Positions 53,995-62,977 of a stretch of 64,000 bases of DNA are shown here, piece after piece; within the stretch, counting starts at the first letter, position 1; each line of letters starts with the position of its first letter. Source of the stretch: Bacillus sp. MM2020_4 (lineage in GTDB: Bacteria; Bacillota; Bacilli; Bacillales; Cytobacillaceae). Location: contig NZ_JAANMZ010000002.1 in the NCBI RefSeq assembly GCF_011250555.1, positions 186,001 to 250,000 of the forward strand, read 5' to 3'. The notes beneath the pieces are model-generated. The model worked only from the letters and a program-made list of their open reading frames with translations, searched no databases and had not been told where the DNA came from. The position numbers and the translations under genes are program-made.

Positions 53995-54005
53995 CCTATT
54001 AATTC

Positions 54006-54030
54006 AGCCCTTTATGGGCTTTTCTTTTTA
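54006..54030 (+). terminator. Terminator of sda
   Basis: AGCCC/GGGCT stem with a 5-base loop, then TTTTCTTTTT. Confidence 0.7.
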
Positions 54031-54034
54031 TCCG

Positions 54035-54069
54035 AAAAGCGGAAGCGCCCTGGTCAGCGGCGTATGGCC
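54035..54069 (+). repeat. Truncated intergenic repeat fused to the psd 3' end
   Basis: AAAAGCGGAAGCGCCCTGG and following bases match 33 of 35 bases of the left end of the full copy (31864-31898). The match stops inside psd, so the repeat provides psd's last codons (A-I-R-R-stop). Confidence 0.75.
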
Positions 54070-54851
54070 GATTTGCTCAAAGTTCCAATTTTCTCCCCTA
54101 CCTTCAATTCCTTTGGGATCTTTATTGTGGAATCAAGCTTAAATGTTTTCCTTTCGAAAAGCAGTACAACGGTAGACCCAAAGCTAAAGTATGCCATCTC
54201 CTCGCCCTTTACTAATTCGGATCCCTTATGTGTAGTTTCAATCGAATTAACAAACATGGCGCCAACCTTGACTACGGCCACATGCCCAAATTCTGTTTTA
54301 ACTTCTGTTATCATCCGGTAGTTCTTAGCTAGAGTTCGGCGCCCATATTTTAACCCTAGTTTATTCACTGGGTATGATTTTTTTCCAAGTGACCATTGTT
54401 TGGTAACGTTTCCGTTCACTGGGCTGTGAATGCGGTGATAATGACTGGGACTTAAATACAGAACCATGTATGTACCATTTTGGTATTTTGCTAAAAGCTC
54501 TCGATTACTCAGCATCTCTTCAATTGAATAAGTCTTCCCTTTAACGACAATTTCACTAGTCTCCTTAATCGAACCAACGTCTTCCATGACAGCATCGACA
54601 GGGCTGACAACAGTATCATGGCCTTTATCAATTTCCCTGGCATTTTTCTTCAATGTCCTCACAAATAAATCATGAAGGGTAGGATATTCTGACAAGCCTT
54701 TCTCCATTTCTTCTTGATTCAAATGATAGACCTTAGCGAAGGACGGCACGACAAAACGGCTGACACGAGAACGGGCAAACTTCTTTAAGACACCCGATGT
54801 CCACCTACCATTCGTTAACTCAATCAAAAGACGATAAAACCCCTGTATCAT
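54054..54851 (-). CDS. psd: Phosphatidylserine decarboxylase
   Basis: Makes phosphatidylethanolamine. Self-cleaves at its conserved LGST-type site, here FGST (about residues 228-231), to create the pyruvoyl group. PVDAVM and HRIHSPVNG are further family motifs. 265 residues. The final codons and the stop lie in a repeat fragment, which may have replaced the original C-terminus. Divergent from pssA. Confidence 0.94.
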   Translation of the reverse strand: MIQGFYRLLIELTNGRWTSGVLKKFARSRVSRFVVPSFAKVYHLNQEEMEKGLSEYPTLHDLFVRTLKKNAREIDKGHDTVVSPVDAVMEDVGSIKETSEIVVKGKTYSIEEMLSNRELLAKYQNGTYMVLYLSPSHYHRIHSPVNGNVTKQWSLGKKSYPVNKLGLKYGRRTLAKNYRMITEVKTEFGHVAVVKVGAMFVNSIETTHKGSELVKGEEMAYFSFGSTVVLLFERKTFKLDSTIKIPKELKVGEKIGTLSKSAIRR

Positions 54852-54975
54852 TGGAATACCCCCAAATAGTGTAAAAATACTCTTTACGAAAAGACATAAA
54901 ACGCTTAGAATTAAATATTATAGAGTAAACAAAACAAATGATTCCCCTCTCGTAAAGAAAGGAGTGGTGTGGAGA

Positions 54976-55515
54976 ATGTTTTTATTGGACGTATTGGATC
55001 AAACAATAAAAAAGCTGAAATCCCAAACAGCTAATGTCATCACCTTAACAAATTTATCACTTGGCGGATTTGCGATTGTCTTCGGGATGCACGGAAATTT
55101 ACGTCTAAGCCTGCTCCTCATTTTTATTGCTGCTTTAGCAGATCGCTTTGACGGTATGATTGCCAGAAAATTTAATATTGAATCAGAACTTGGCAAACAA
55201 TTAGATTCCATGAGTGATATTATATCATTTGGTGTAGCACCTGCACTATTACTATATCAAGGAATTTTATATGAATTTGGTGGTCCGGGTTCTTTTTTTA
55301 CTGTATTCTACATCGGTTGTGGCGCATTTCGATTAGCACGTTTCAATATTACAGAAAGCAATGGGTATTTTACCGGGTTACCGATTACAGCCGCGGGCTG
55401 CTTGGCAACCTTAAGCTTTTTAGCTATTCCCTATTTACCATCACAAACGTTCTTATTTATAATGATCATTCTATCCTTCCTGATGGTTAGTTCGTTTAAA
55501 CTTAAAAAAGTATAA
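54976..55515 (+). CDS. pssA: CDP-diacylglycerol-serine O-phosphatidyltransferase
   Basis: Makes phosphatidylserine for Psd. The CDP-alcohol motif D-G-x2-A-R-x8-G-x3-D-x3-D is visible in DRFDGMIARK ... GKQLDSMSD; four to six membrane helices. 179 residues from the ATG at 54976, after GAAAGGAGTGG. GTG at 54964 lies in that ribosome site and is unlikely. Confidence 0.94.
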   Translation: MFLLDVLDQTIKKLKSQTANVITLTNLSLGGFAIVFGMHGNLRLSLLLIFIAALADRFDGMIARKFNIESELGKQLDSMSDIISFGVAPALLLYQGILYEFGGPGSFFTVFYIGCGAFRLARFNITESNGYFTGLPITAAGCLATLSFLAIPYLPSQTFLFIMIILSFLMVSSFKLKKV

Positions 55516-55529
55516 AGAAATGCAAATTT

Positions 55530-55560
55530 AACCTTAGCTCGCTAAGGTTATTTTTATTTT
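55530..55560 (+). terminator. Terminator of pssA
   Basis: AACCTTAGC/GCTAAGGTT stem with TC between, then T-rich. Confidence 0.8.
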
Positions 55561-55658
55561 TCATCAAAAAAAAATTTCGGGACAGACACAATTTTCTGTT
55601 TTCCTCATAGGAATTATTAATGGGTTTTAGTCCAAATAAAGCACGGGGGTGGATGTGG

Positions 55659-56375
55659 ATGTCTGGAATCTTAACAGCTCTCGGTTATTTAATGAAGGAA
55701 TTTTTATTTCTTGTTTCATATGTAAAAAATAATGCCTTCCCGCAGCCCCTATCTGCTGCTGATGAACGAAAGTATCTACGGTTAATGGCAGAAGGGGATC
55801 CGCATGCAAGAAATATGTTAATCGAACACAATCTAAGATTGGTTGCACATATCGTAAAAAAGTTCGAAAATACCGGGGAGGATTCCGAAGATTTAATCTC
55901 AATTGGAACGATTGGTTTAATTAAAGCCATAGAGAGCTACTCAGAGGGGAAAGGCACAAAGCTTGCGACTTATGCCGCACGATGTATTGAAAATGAAATT
56001 CTGATGCATTTACGGGCGCTTAAGAAGACAAAAAAGGATGTTTCACTGCACGACCCGATTGGCCAGGATAAAGAAGGAAATGAAATTTCATTAATTGATG
56101 TCCTAAAATCTGAATCAGAGGACGTCATTGATACGATTCAACTGAACATGGAGCTTGAAAAGATCAAAAAATATATCGAAGTGCTGGATAATCGCGAAAA
56201 GGAAGTCATTATTGGTCGGTTTGGTCTTGATTTGCAAAAAGAAAAAACACAGCGTGAGATCGCGAAAGAACTGGGGATCTCTAGAAGCTATGTCTCAAGA
56301 ATTGAAAAACGGGCACTGATGAAAATGTTTCATGAATTTTACCGAGCTGAAAAGGAACGAAAGAAAAAGGGGTAA
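55659..56375 (+). CDS. sigK: RNA polymerase sigma-K precursor (uninterrupted)
   Basis: Late mother-cell sigma factor, 238 residues. The first 20 ([20 protein letters not shown]) form the pro-sequence removed by SpoIVFB before [10 protein letters not shown]. Region 2 ([17 protein letters not shown] ... [10 protein letters not shown]) and region 4 ([35 protein letters not shown]) are continuous. In B. subtilis 168 the gene is split by the skin element; here no insertion is seen. The ATG at 55659 follows GGGGGTGG. Confidence 0.96.
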   Translation: MSGILTALGYLMKEFLFLVSYVKNNAFPQPLSAADERKYLRLMAEGDPHARNMLIEHNLRLVAHIVKKFENTGEDSEDLISIGTIGLIKAIESYSEGKGTKLATYAARCIENEILMHLRALKKTKKDVSLHDPIGQDKEGNEISLIDVLKSESEDVIDTIQLNMELEKIKKYIEVLDNREKEVIIGRFGLDLQKEKTQREIAKELGISRSYVSRIEKRALMKMFHEFYRAEKERKKKG

Positions 56376-56380
56376 TGATA

Positions 56381-56421
56381 GGAAAGTAAAAACTCGCCTA
56401 CTGGGCGAGTTTTTACTTTCC
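56381..56421. terminator. Bidirectional terminator between sigK and the lipoprotein gene
   Basis: A perfect 18-bp stem (GGAAAGTAAAAACTCGCC with its complement) around a short loop. It overlaps the lipoprotein stop codon. Confidence 0.85.
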
Positions 56422-57375
56422 ATTCTCCAAAAGCCTTTTCCAATTTTGACCACCATCATTGGATTCATATAAATCATTTTTATAGGTTGTAAAGGCGATT
56501 TGGTTTTTGTCTTTTGGATTTACCGCCAAATAGGTAATGGGATTATCATAATCTAGAAACGGAAAGGTCAAGTTTTGTTGTTCTCCCGACGAAGGATTAA
56601 TCGTCTTTAATAAGATTTTATCGTTTTCAACACTTGAAAATAAAATGGAATCCCCACTAAATGTTAATGCGGTTACCATAATAGGGTCTGTAATTTGTTT
56701 CATTGTATTTCCGTTATCAATTGAATAATAGATACCGGACCTAGTTGCCATCGTGAATGTATTACCGTTTTCCGGATGAACCGCCATCATCCCATATGAA
56801 TCGGCGTTAAACTCCTTAAGGCCGCTCTTTTTCCACGAGTTACCATTATCAGTAGAATAGTTCACGCCTAGACTTAACTTATCATTCGGCTCCTCACTAA
56901 TTACATACATGCCATTCCCAGAAAAGCTTGCCGCGGTAAAATGAAAGTTAGCATTCCCATAGAAGGCTAATTTTTCTAGCGTCTCCCCTTTATCCGTACT
57001 TTTTACTAATCCAAGGGGATCCTTTATATTCGTCCCTTTTTGGGGATGCCCACTGGCAATAAAACCTGCTTCCACTGCTTGAAATCCGATATAGTCATGG
57101 TGATTGGCTGATGTTTCATACCACAAATCATCCTTGTACATTTTTAACCCATCATTCGCTGCGACATATAAGGCATTGTCATTTCCTGGATAGCCAATCC
57201 CGCGGATATTTTTTAACTTAAATGATTTCGCCTCGATAATGTCAAATTTTGTTTTGGTGACAGTCTTGTTTTCATTCTTTGTCTGTTTTGGCTCCTCACT
57301 CTTTTTCGAGCAGCCGGCCACGATTAATAGTACTCCCAAAAGGATGACCGTAATCATTTTTATTTTACCCTTCAT
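56413..57375 (-). CDS. Lipoprotein with BNR/sialidase-like repeats (F510_1955-type)
   Basis: 320 residues from ATG 57375 (after GGGAGG). A lipobox LLIVAGC at about residues 17-23, then a charged linker and a beta-propeller-like part with repeated [ST]xDxGxxW-type (BNR/Asp-box) motifs: STDKGETLEK, STDNGNSWKK, SIDNGNTMKQ, SNDGGQNWKR. NCBI groups such proteins as F510_1955-family glycosylhydrolase; catalytic activity is not shown. Surface-anchored role likely. Confidence 0.8.
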   Translation of the reverse strand: MKGKIKMITVILLGVLLIVAGCSKKSEEPKQTKNENKTVTKTKFDIIEAKSFKLKNIRGIGYPGNDNALYVAANDGLKMYKDDLWYETSANHHDYIGFQAVEAGFIASGHPQKGTNIKDPLGLVKSTDKGETLEKLAFYGNANFHFTAASFSGNGMYVISEEPNDKLSLGVNYSTDNGNSWKKSGLKEFNADSYGMMAVHPENGNTFTMATRSGIYYSIDNGNTMKQITDPIMVTALTFSGDSILFSSVENDKILLKTINPSSGEQQNLTFPFLDYDNPITYLAVNPKDKNQIAFTTYKNDLYESNDGGQNWKRLLENGK

Positions 57376-57551
57376 TTTTATCCTCCCGAAAAACTTCATC
57401 AAAATCTATGAGATACCCATTCACATATACCCTAGACACAACAAGCTTGTCAACTAATTGCCCTTTACCATTTCCTAATGCCTTTATCAAAAAATCTTTA
57501 TTGGTGTCTAGTGGACATACACTTTTGCCTACACAGTAAGTAATAAGGGCT

Positions 57552-57560
57552 CATACGCTA
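57552..57560 (+). promoter_or_regulatory. Sigma-K/E-like -10 before the YjcZ-like gene
   Basis: CATACGCTA fits CATAnnnTA; ACA lies 15-16 bases upstream, as a sigma-K -35 might. It is 28 bases before the start codon of the YjcZ-like gene. Confidence 0.4.
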
Positions 57561-57587
57561 CTATAAAAGGGGAAAGGGGGAATCTTG

Positions 57588-57746
57588 ATGCCATACGGAT
57601 ATCCATCTGCCTTCGGATACCCAGCACCCTATCCTGCTTATCCTAGTCCATATGTACGCGGCGGGATATGGTTTGCAGTCATCATTGTTCTGTTTATTCT
57701 ATTATTTATCTTTGGCGCCTGGTGGTGGTATTCCTGTTATTATTAG
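57588..57746 (+). CDS. YjcZ-like small sporulation protein
   Basis: 52 residues. A Tyr/Pro-rich head (MPYGYPSAFGYPAPYPAYPS) and a C-terminal membrane helix with FAVIIVLFILLFIFGAWWW. The tail resembles the YjcZ family of spore proteins. An AAAGGGGG site precedes the ATG. Weak similarity, so the family is likely rather than certain. Confidence 0.65.
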   Translation: MPYGYPSAFGYPAPYPAYPSPYVRGGIWFAVIIVLFILLFIFGAWWWYSCYY

Positions 57747-57868
57747 GGGCAATATCCGGCTTATGCGCTTAAGCATGAGCCATTTTTCTTTTGAAATGCA
57801 CAAAATATAGAATTTTTAAAAAGGTAGACATATAATAAATAGGTACATATTTAAAGGGGGTACTGATA

Positions 57869-59668
57869 ATGACTGCAACTACATATTCTGAAGTCTGGAA
57901 TCTAGATATTTTTTTCAAGGGCGGAAGCGATTCCCCGGAGTTACAGGATCATCTTCTTCAAACAGAGGAACTGATCAACCAATTCGAATCAAAGGTGAAT
58001 AACTGGACACCGGTTAGTTCACTTGAGGACGCCAAGTATTTGCAGGAATTACTTGCGGATTTAGAAAGCTCCGCAAAAAAGTTAATTCAGGCAGGTGCCT
58101 TTGTTGGCTGTTTACTTGCACAAAATACCGAAGATAAAAAAGCCTATTCACTTGACGCAAAAATAACACACTTAAACGCAACGTTCCAGACAGCACTGGG
58201 GTCATTAGACAATTTACTGACAACGATTGATGATGAGGCATGGAAGCAAATTGTAAGCGCCCCATCGTTAACGGAGCTCGCTTTTGTGTTAACGGAAAGT
58301 CGTGAAAAAGCGCAGGAGAAGTTGTCTAAAGAAGAGGAAGCCTTAATCAGCGCCCTTGAAGTGGATGGTTATCACAGCTGGGGTCAACTGTATGATTTAA
58401 TCGTTAGCAAGATCAAAGTCTCCTATATGGAAAAAGGAGTGGAGAAACTGCTTTCTGTTGGTCAAGCCTTCAATAAATTCTCCAGCTCCGACCGCGACGT
58501 CCGTTCAGCAGTTTTTAAAAATTGGGAAAAGTCTTGGGGAGAGCAAGCAGATTTCCTAGCCAAAACATTAAACCATCTTTCCGGGTTTCGTTTGAATGTC
58601 TATAAAAAACGAGGCTGGGAAGATGTCTTAAAGGAACCGCTCAGCATTAATCGGATGAAAAAAGAAACACTGGAAACGATGTGGGCAGTTATTTCGGAAA
58701 ATAAACAGAAGCTTGTACACTATTTGGATCGTAAAGCAAAGCTTCTAGGCTTGAATAAATTGAGCTGGTTTGATTTAGAAGCACCATACGGGAAAACAGA
58801 ATCAAAGGTTTCTTATCAAGAAGGAGCCAAATTTATTGAAGAGAATTTTGCTCTTTTTGGCGATAAATTAGCTGCTTTTACGAAGAATGCGTTCGAGGAG
58901 CAGTGGGTTGAGGCTGAGGATCGCCCCGCCAAAGCACCCGGAGGTTTTTGTACCGATTTCCCTGAAAGTAAACAATCGCGAATTTTCATGACGTATTCCG
59001 GGACACCTTCAAATGTTTCGACACTGGCACATGAGCTTGGGCATGCCTTTCATTCTTTTACAATGAGAGATGTTCCATTCCTTAACTGTAATTATGCAAT
59101 GAACGTGGCAGAAACCGCCTCCACCTTTGCGGAAATGATTGTCGCCGATGCAGCTGTAAAAAACGCAAAAAATGAAGAAGAAAAGCTCGTTCTTTTAGAT
59201 GACAAAATCCAAAGAACGGTTGCCCTTTTAATGAATATTCATGCCCGTTACTTGTTTGAAACTCATCTTTATGAGGAAAGAAAACTAGGAACCGTTTCGG
59301 TAGAAAAATTAAATGAGTTGATGCTTGAGGCGCAAAAAGAAGCATACTGTGATGCCTTAGCAGAATATCACCCATTATTCTGGGCTTCTAAGCTACATTT
59401 CTTCATTACCGGTGTTCCGTTTTATAACTTCCCTTATACCTTTGGCTACCTGTTCTCGCTCGGTATTTATGCTGAGGCACTGGAAGAAGGAAAAGGATAT
59501 GAAGAAAAGTATATTGCTTTATTGCGTGACACGGCTTCAATGACAGTCGAGGAACTTGCGCAGAAACATTTGCAGGTTGATCTTACTCAGAAGGACTTCT
59601 GGGAGAAGGCCGTACACATCTGTCTTGATGATATTGACGAGTTCTTGGAGCTAACTGAGAAGCAATAA
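57869..59668 (+). CDS. M3 family oligoendopeptidase (PepF-like)
   Basis: Zinc metallopeptidase of 599 residues that cuts short peptides in the cytoplasm. HELGHAFH at about 388-395 is the HExxH site; the third ligand Glu is in ETASTFAEM. The N-terminal half is helical. It matches the M3B (oligoendopeptidase F) group. An AAAGGGGG site precedes the ATG. Confidence 0.92.
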   Translation: MTATTYSEVWNLDIFFKGGSDSPELQDHLLQTEELINQFESKVNNWTPVSSLEDAKYLQELLADLESSAKKLIQAGAFVGCLLAQNTEDKKAYSLDAKITHLNATFQTALGSLDNLLTTIDDEAWKQIVSAPSLTELAFVLTESREKAQEKLSKEEEALISALEVDGYHSWGQLYDLIVSKIKVSYMEKGVEKLLSVGQAFNKFSSSDRDVRSAVFKNWEKSWGEQADFLAKTLNHLSGFRLNVYKKRGWEDVLKEPLSINRMKKETLETMWAVISENKQKLVHYLDRKAKLLGLNKLSWFDLEAPYGKTESKVSYQEGAKFIEENFALFGDKLAAFTKNAFEEQWVEAEDRPAKAPGGFCTDFPESKQSRIFMTYSGTPSNVSTLAHELGHAFHSFTMRDVPFLNCNYAMNVAETASTFAEMIVADAAVKNAKNEEEKLVLLDDKIQRTVALLMNIHARYLFETHLYEERKLGTVSVEKLNELMLEAQKEAYCDALAEYHPLFWASKLHFFITGVPFYNFPYTFGYLFSLGIYAEALEEGKGYEEKYIALLRDTASMTVEELAQKHLQVDLTQKDFWEKAVHICLDDIDEFLELTEKQ

Positions 59669-59681
59669 AAGGAACGAAAGA

Positions 59682-59715
59682 AAAGCATCGGCGATAAAAA
59701 CTTAGCCGATGCTTT
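59682..59715. terminator. Bidirectional terminator between pepF and the small-ORF array
   Basis: AAAGCATCGGC/GCCGATGCTTT stem with a 12-base A-rich loop. Confidence 0.8.
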
Positions 59716-59719
59716 ATTT

Positions 59720-59797
59720 CTATTCTACACTTACCTCTGCTGAAATTACACAGCCGATTGCCCCAGTAATAATTAAAGCTATCACCATCATGAACAT
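59720..59797 (-). CDS. Putative 25-residue membrane peptide
   Basis: MFMMVIALIITGAIGCVISA and a short EVSVE tail: one hydrophobic helix. An AAGGGGTGGAG site lies just before the ATG, and a hairpin terminator follows. I do not recognise it, and such a short frame could be chance. Confidence 0.4.
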   Translation of the reverse strand: MFMMVIALIITGAIGCVISAEVSVE

Positions 59798-59916
59798 AAT
59801 TCTCCACCCCTTAGATAAATCATGCATTTCTATATCTTCAATTTATCATGTTTTCACCGTAACTATCTGAGGGAAAAGTGAACAATTTGTTAACAAAGCA
59901 CATTAAAACAATGGGG

Positions 59917-59979
59917 TCATTTCGATTCTTTTTTCTTTGGTTTAAAAATGAGTGACAATAATAAAATATGAAGCGGCAT
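59917..59979 (-). CDS. Putative 20-residue peptide, YrzI-like N-terminus
   Basis: MPLHILLLSLIFKPKKKESK, preceded by a near-perfect AGGAGGTAAC site. It resembles the first 16 residues of the YrzI proteins upstream (hydrophobic strand then Lys/Arg cluster) and then stops, as though truncated. Function unknown. Confidence 0.45.
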   Translation of the reverse strand: MPLHILLLSLIFKPKKKESK

Positions 59980-60004
59980 TTTTGTTACCTCCTATTTTTC
60001 GTTC

Positions 60005-60040
60005 GGCTAGGTGGTATCCTTCATATACCACAAACTAGCC
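60005..60040 (-). other. RNA hairpin between small ORFs
   Basis: GGCTAG and GTGGTAT pair with ATACCAC and CTAGCC, with a 3-base bulge and a 7-base loop. No T run follows, and the next ribosome site begins about 12 bases after the hairpin. Confidence 0.6.
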
Positions 60041-60069
60041 CCTCGTCCTTGCATTAGAAAAAACAACAT
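60007..60069 (-). CDS. Putative 20-residue peptide overlapping an RNA hairpin
   Basis: MLFFLMQGRGASLWYMKDTT with an AAAGGTGG site 8 bases upstream. Codons 11 to stop lie in a strong hairpin (60005-60040). No similarity recognised. It could be a leader peptide or not translated at all. Confidence 0.35.
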   Translation of the reverse strand: MLFFLMQGRGASLWYMKDTT

Positions 60070-60108
60070 AATTAAAACCACCTTTCAAATTGTATTATTT
60101 TTTACTGC

Positions 60109-60249
60109 CTACATAATCCGGAACATCGATGCTTGGCGTTCTTTGTTCTGTTCATAAATCTTTTCAACCATTTCTTGATGGGTGGCCTCTTCAGGACTCA
60201 TTTTTCGTTTACGAATGGTTATCGTTAAAAAGAATATATTAAGTGTCAA
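60109..60249 (-). CDS. YrzI family small protein, copy B
   Basis: 46 residues: [M]TLNIFFLTITIRKRKMSPE then EATHQEMVEKIYEQNKERQA and SMFRIM. It starts with TTG after AAAGGAAGTG. About 31 of 46 positions match copy A. The Pfam YrzI family consists of Bacillus proteins of about 47 residues, often in tandem, thought to be sporulation-related. The E-rich central part recalls SASP-type Gpr sites, though this is only family commentary. Confidence 0.8.
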   Translation of the reverse strand: MTLNIFFLTITIRKRKMSPEEATHQEMVEKIYEQNKERQASMFRIM

Positions 60250-60278
60250 TTTGATTCACTTCCTTTTTTAAAGGATTA

Positions 60279-60419
60279 TTACATGAAATGATGCATCGAA
60301 ATTTGGCGTTCTTTCGCTTCGTCATATAGTTTTTCAACCATTTCCTGTTGAACCGCTTCTTCCAGACTCATCTTTCGTTTTTTTATGGTGATTGAGAAAA
60401 ATAAGATATTTAGGGTCAT
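60279..60419 (-). CDS. YrzI family small protein, copy A
   Basis: 46 residues starting MTLNILFFSITIKKRKMSLE and ending AKERQISMHHFM. AAAGGAGGTGG precedes the ATG. A longer frame (to 60572) exists, but it runs through the terminator hairpins. Gene order (mccB - yrzI) fits the B. subtilis yrh region. Confidence 0.85.
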   Translation of the reverse strand: MTLNILFFSITIKKRKMSLEEAVQQEMVEKLYDEAKERQISMHHFM

Positions 60420-60517
60420 GTCTACCACCTCCTTTAACTGATCTCTTCTTTTTAATCCAGCAACATCTTCACCATATTCCAGACATATCCATTTTGCGAG
60501 AAAAAAGGGCATAAAAA

Positions 60518-60545
60518 GGCCGCAGGAAGTCACTCCCCTGCGGCC
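60518..60545 (-). terminator. Terminator-like hairpin, copy 2
   Basis: GGCCGCAGG/CCTGCGGCC perfect stem, 10-base loop, TTTTT on the minus strand. Similar in sequence to the hairpin at 60566. Confidence 0.75.
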
Positions 60546-60565
60546 GGCCTTTTTTAGACACAAAA

Positions 60566-60596
60566 ATGCCACAGGGCGTCATTCTCCCTGCGGCAT
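60566..60596 (-). terminator. Terminator-like hairpin, copy 1
   Basis: ATGCCGCAGGG/CCCTGTGGCAT stem with one G-T pair, 9-base loop and a T run on the minus strand. It ends the transcript carrying the 31-residue ORF. Confidence 0.75.
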
Positions 60597-60618
60597 GGAT
60601 ATGTATTGTAACAAAGTG

Positions 60619-60714
60619 TTAAGCAATCCATTCCAGTCTGGTCGAATGCGAAATATTCAAATATACAGTTTTCATTACAGCGGCACCGCCATTGTTGATT
60701 GCAAGTAACATCAT
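60619..60714 (-). CDS. Putative 31-residue protein
   Basis: Begins MMLLAINNGGAAVMKTVYLN and ends SHSTRLEWIA. Preceded by a full AAAGGAGGTCG site 7 bases before the first ATG and followed by a terminator hairpin, so it looks like a real small gene. No family recognised; the second ATG is one codon on. It may be a small regulatory or spore protein; the hydrophobicity is too low for a membrane helix. Confidence 0.5.
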   Translation of the reverse strand: MMLLAINNGGAAVMKTVYLNISHSTRLEWIA

Positions 60715-60829
60715 TTTCTTCGACCTCCTTTGGAATTTTTTACTTACTACGGTAATTATATCCACGTACCATTACTTTGTAAACCTTTTTGAATAAATTT
60801 ATTAAAAAAAGGCTCGACCCACGTAAAAC

Positions 60830-60863
60830 AGGCACCATGTGAAAAAATTTTCACATGGTGCCT
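60830..60863 (-). terminator. Long palindrome after mccB
   Basis: 16-bp perfect arms around AA: AGGCACCATGTGAAAA and its complement. It lies just after mccB and could fold as a strong hairpin. It lacks an ideal T run, so it may be a repeat-derived palindrome rather than a classical terminator. Confidence 0.55.
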
Positions 60864-60900
60864 GACACCCTTTACACTTTTTACACTATTTTTATTATAA

Positions 60901-62959
<2,059 letters not shown>

Positions 62960-62977
62960 TTCTCCACCCCTAAAAAG

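Noticed and set aside
60279..60572. 97-codon version of YrzI copy A
   Set aside because: The extension runs through terminator hairpin copy 1 and the strong ribosome site lies before the 46-residue form.
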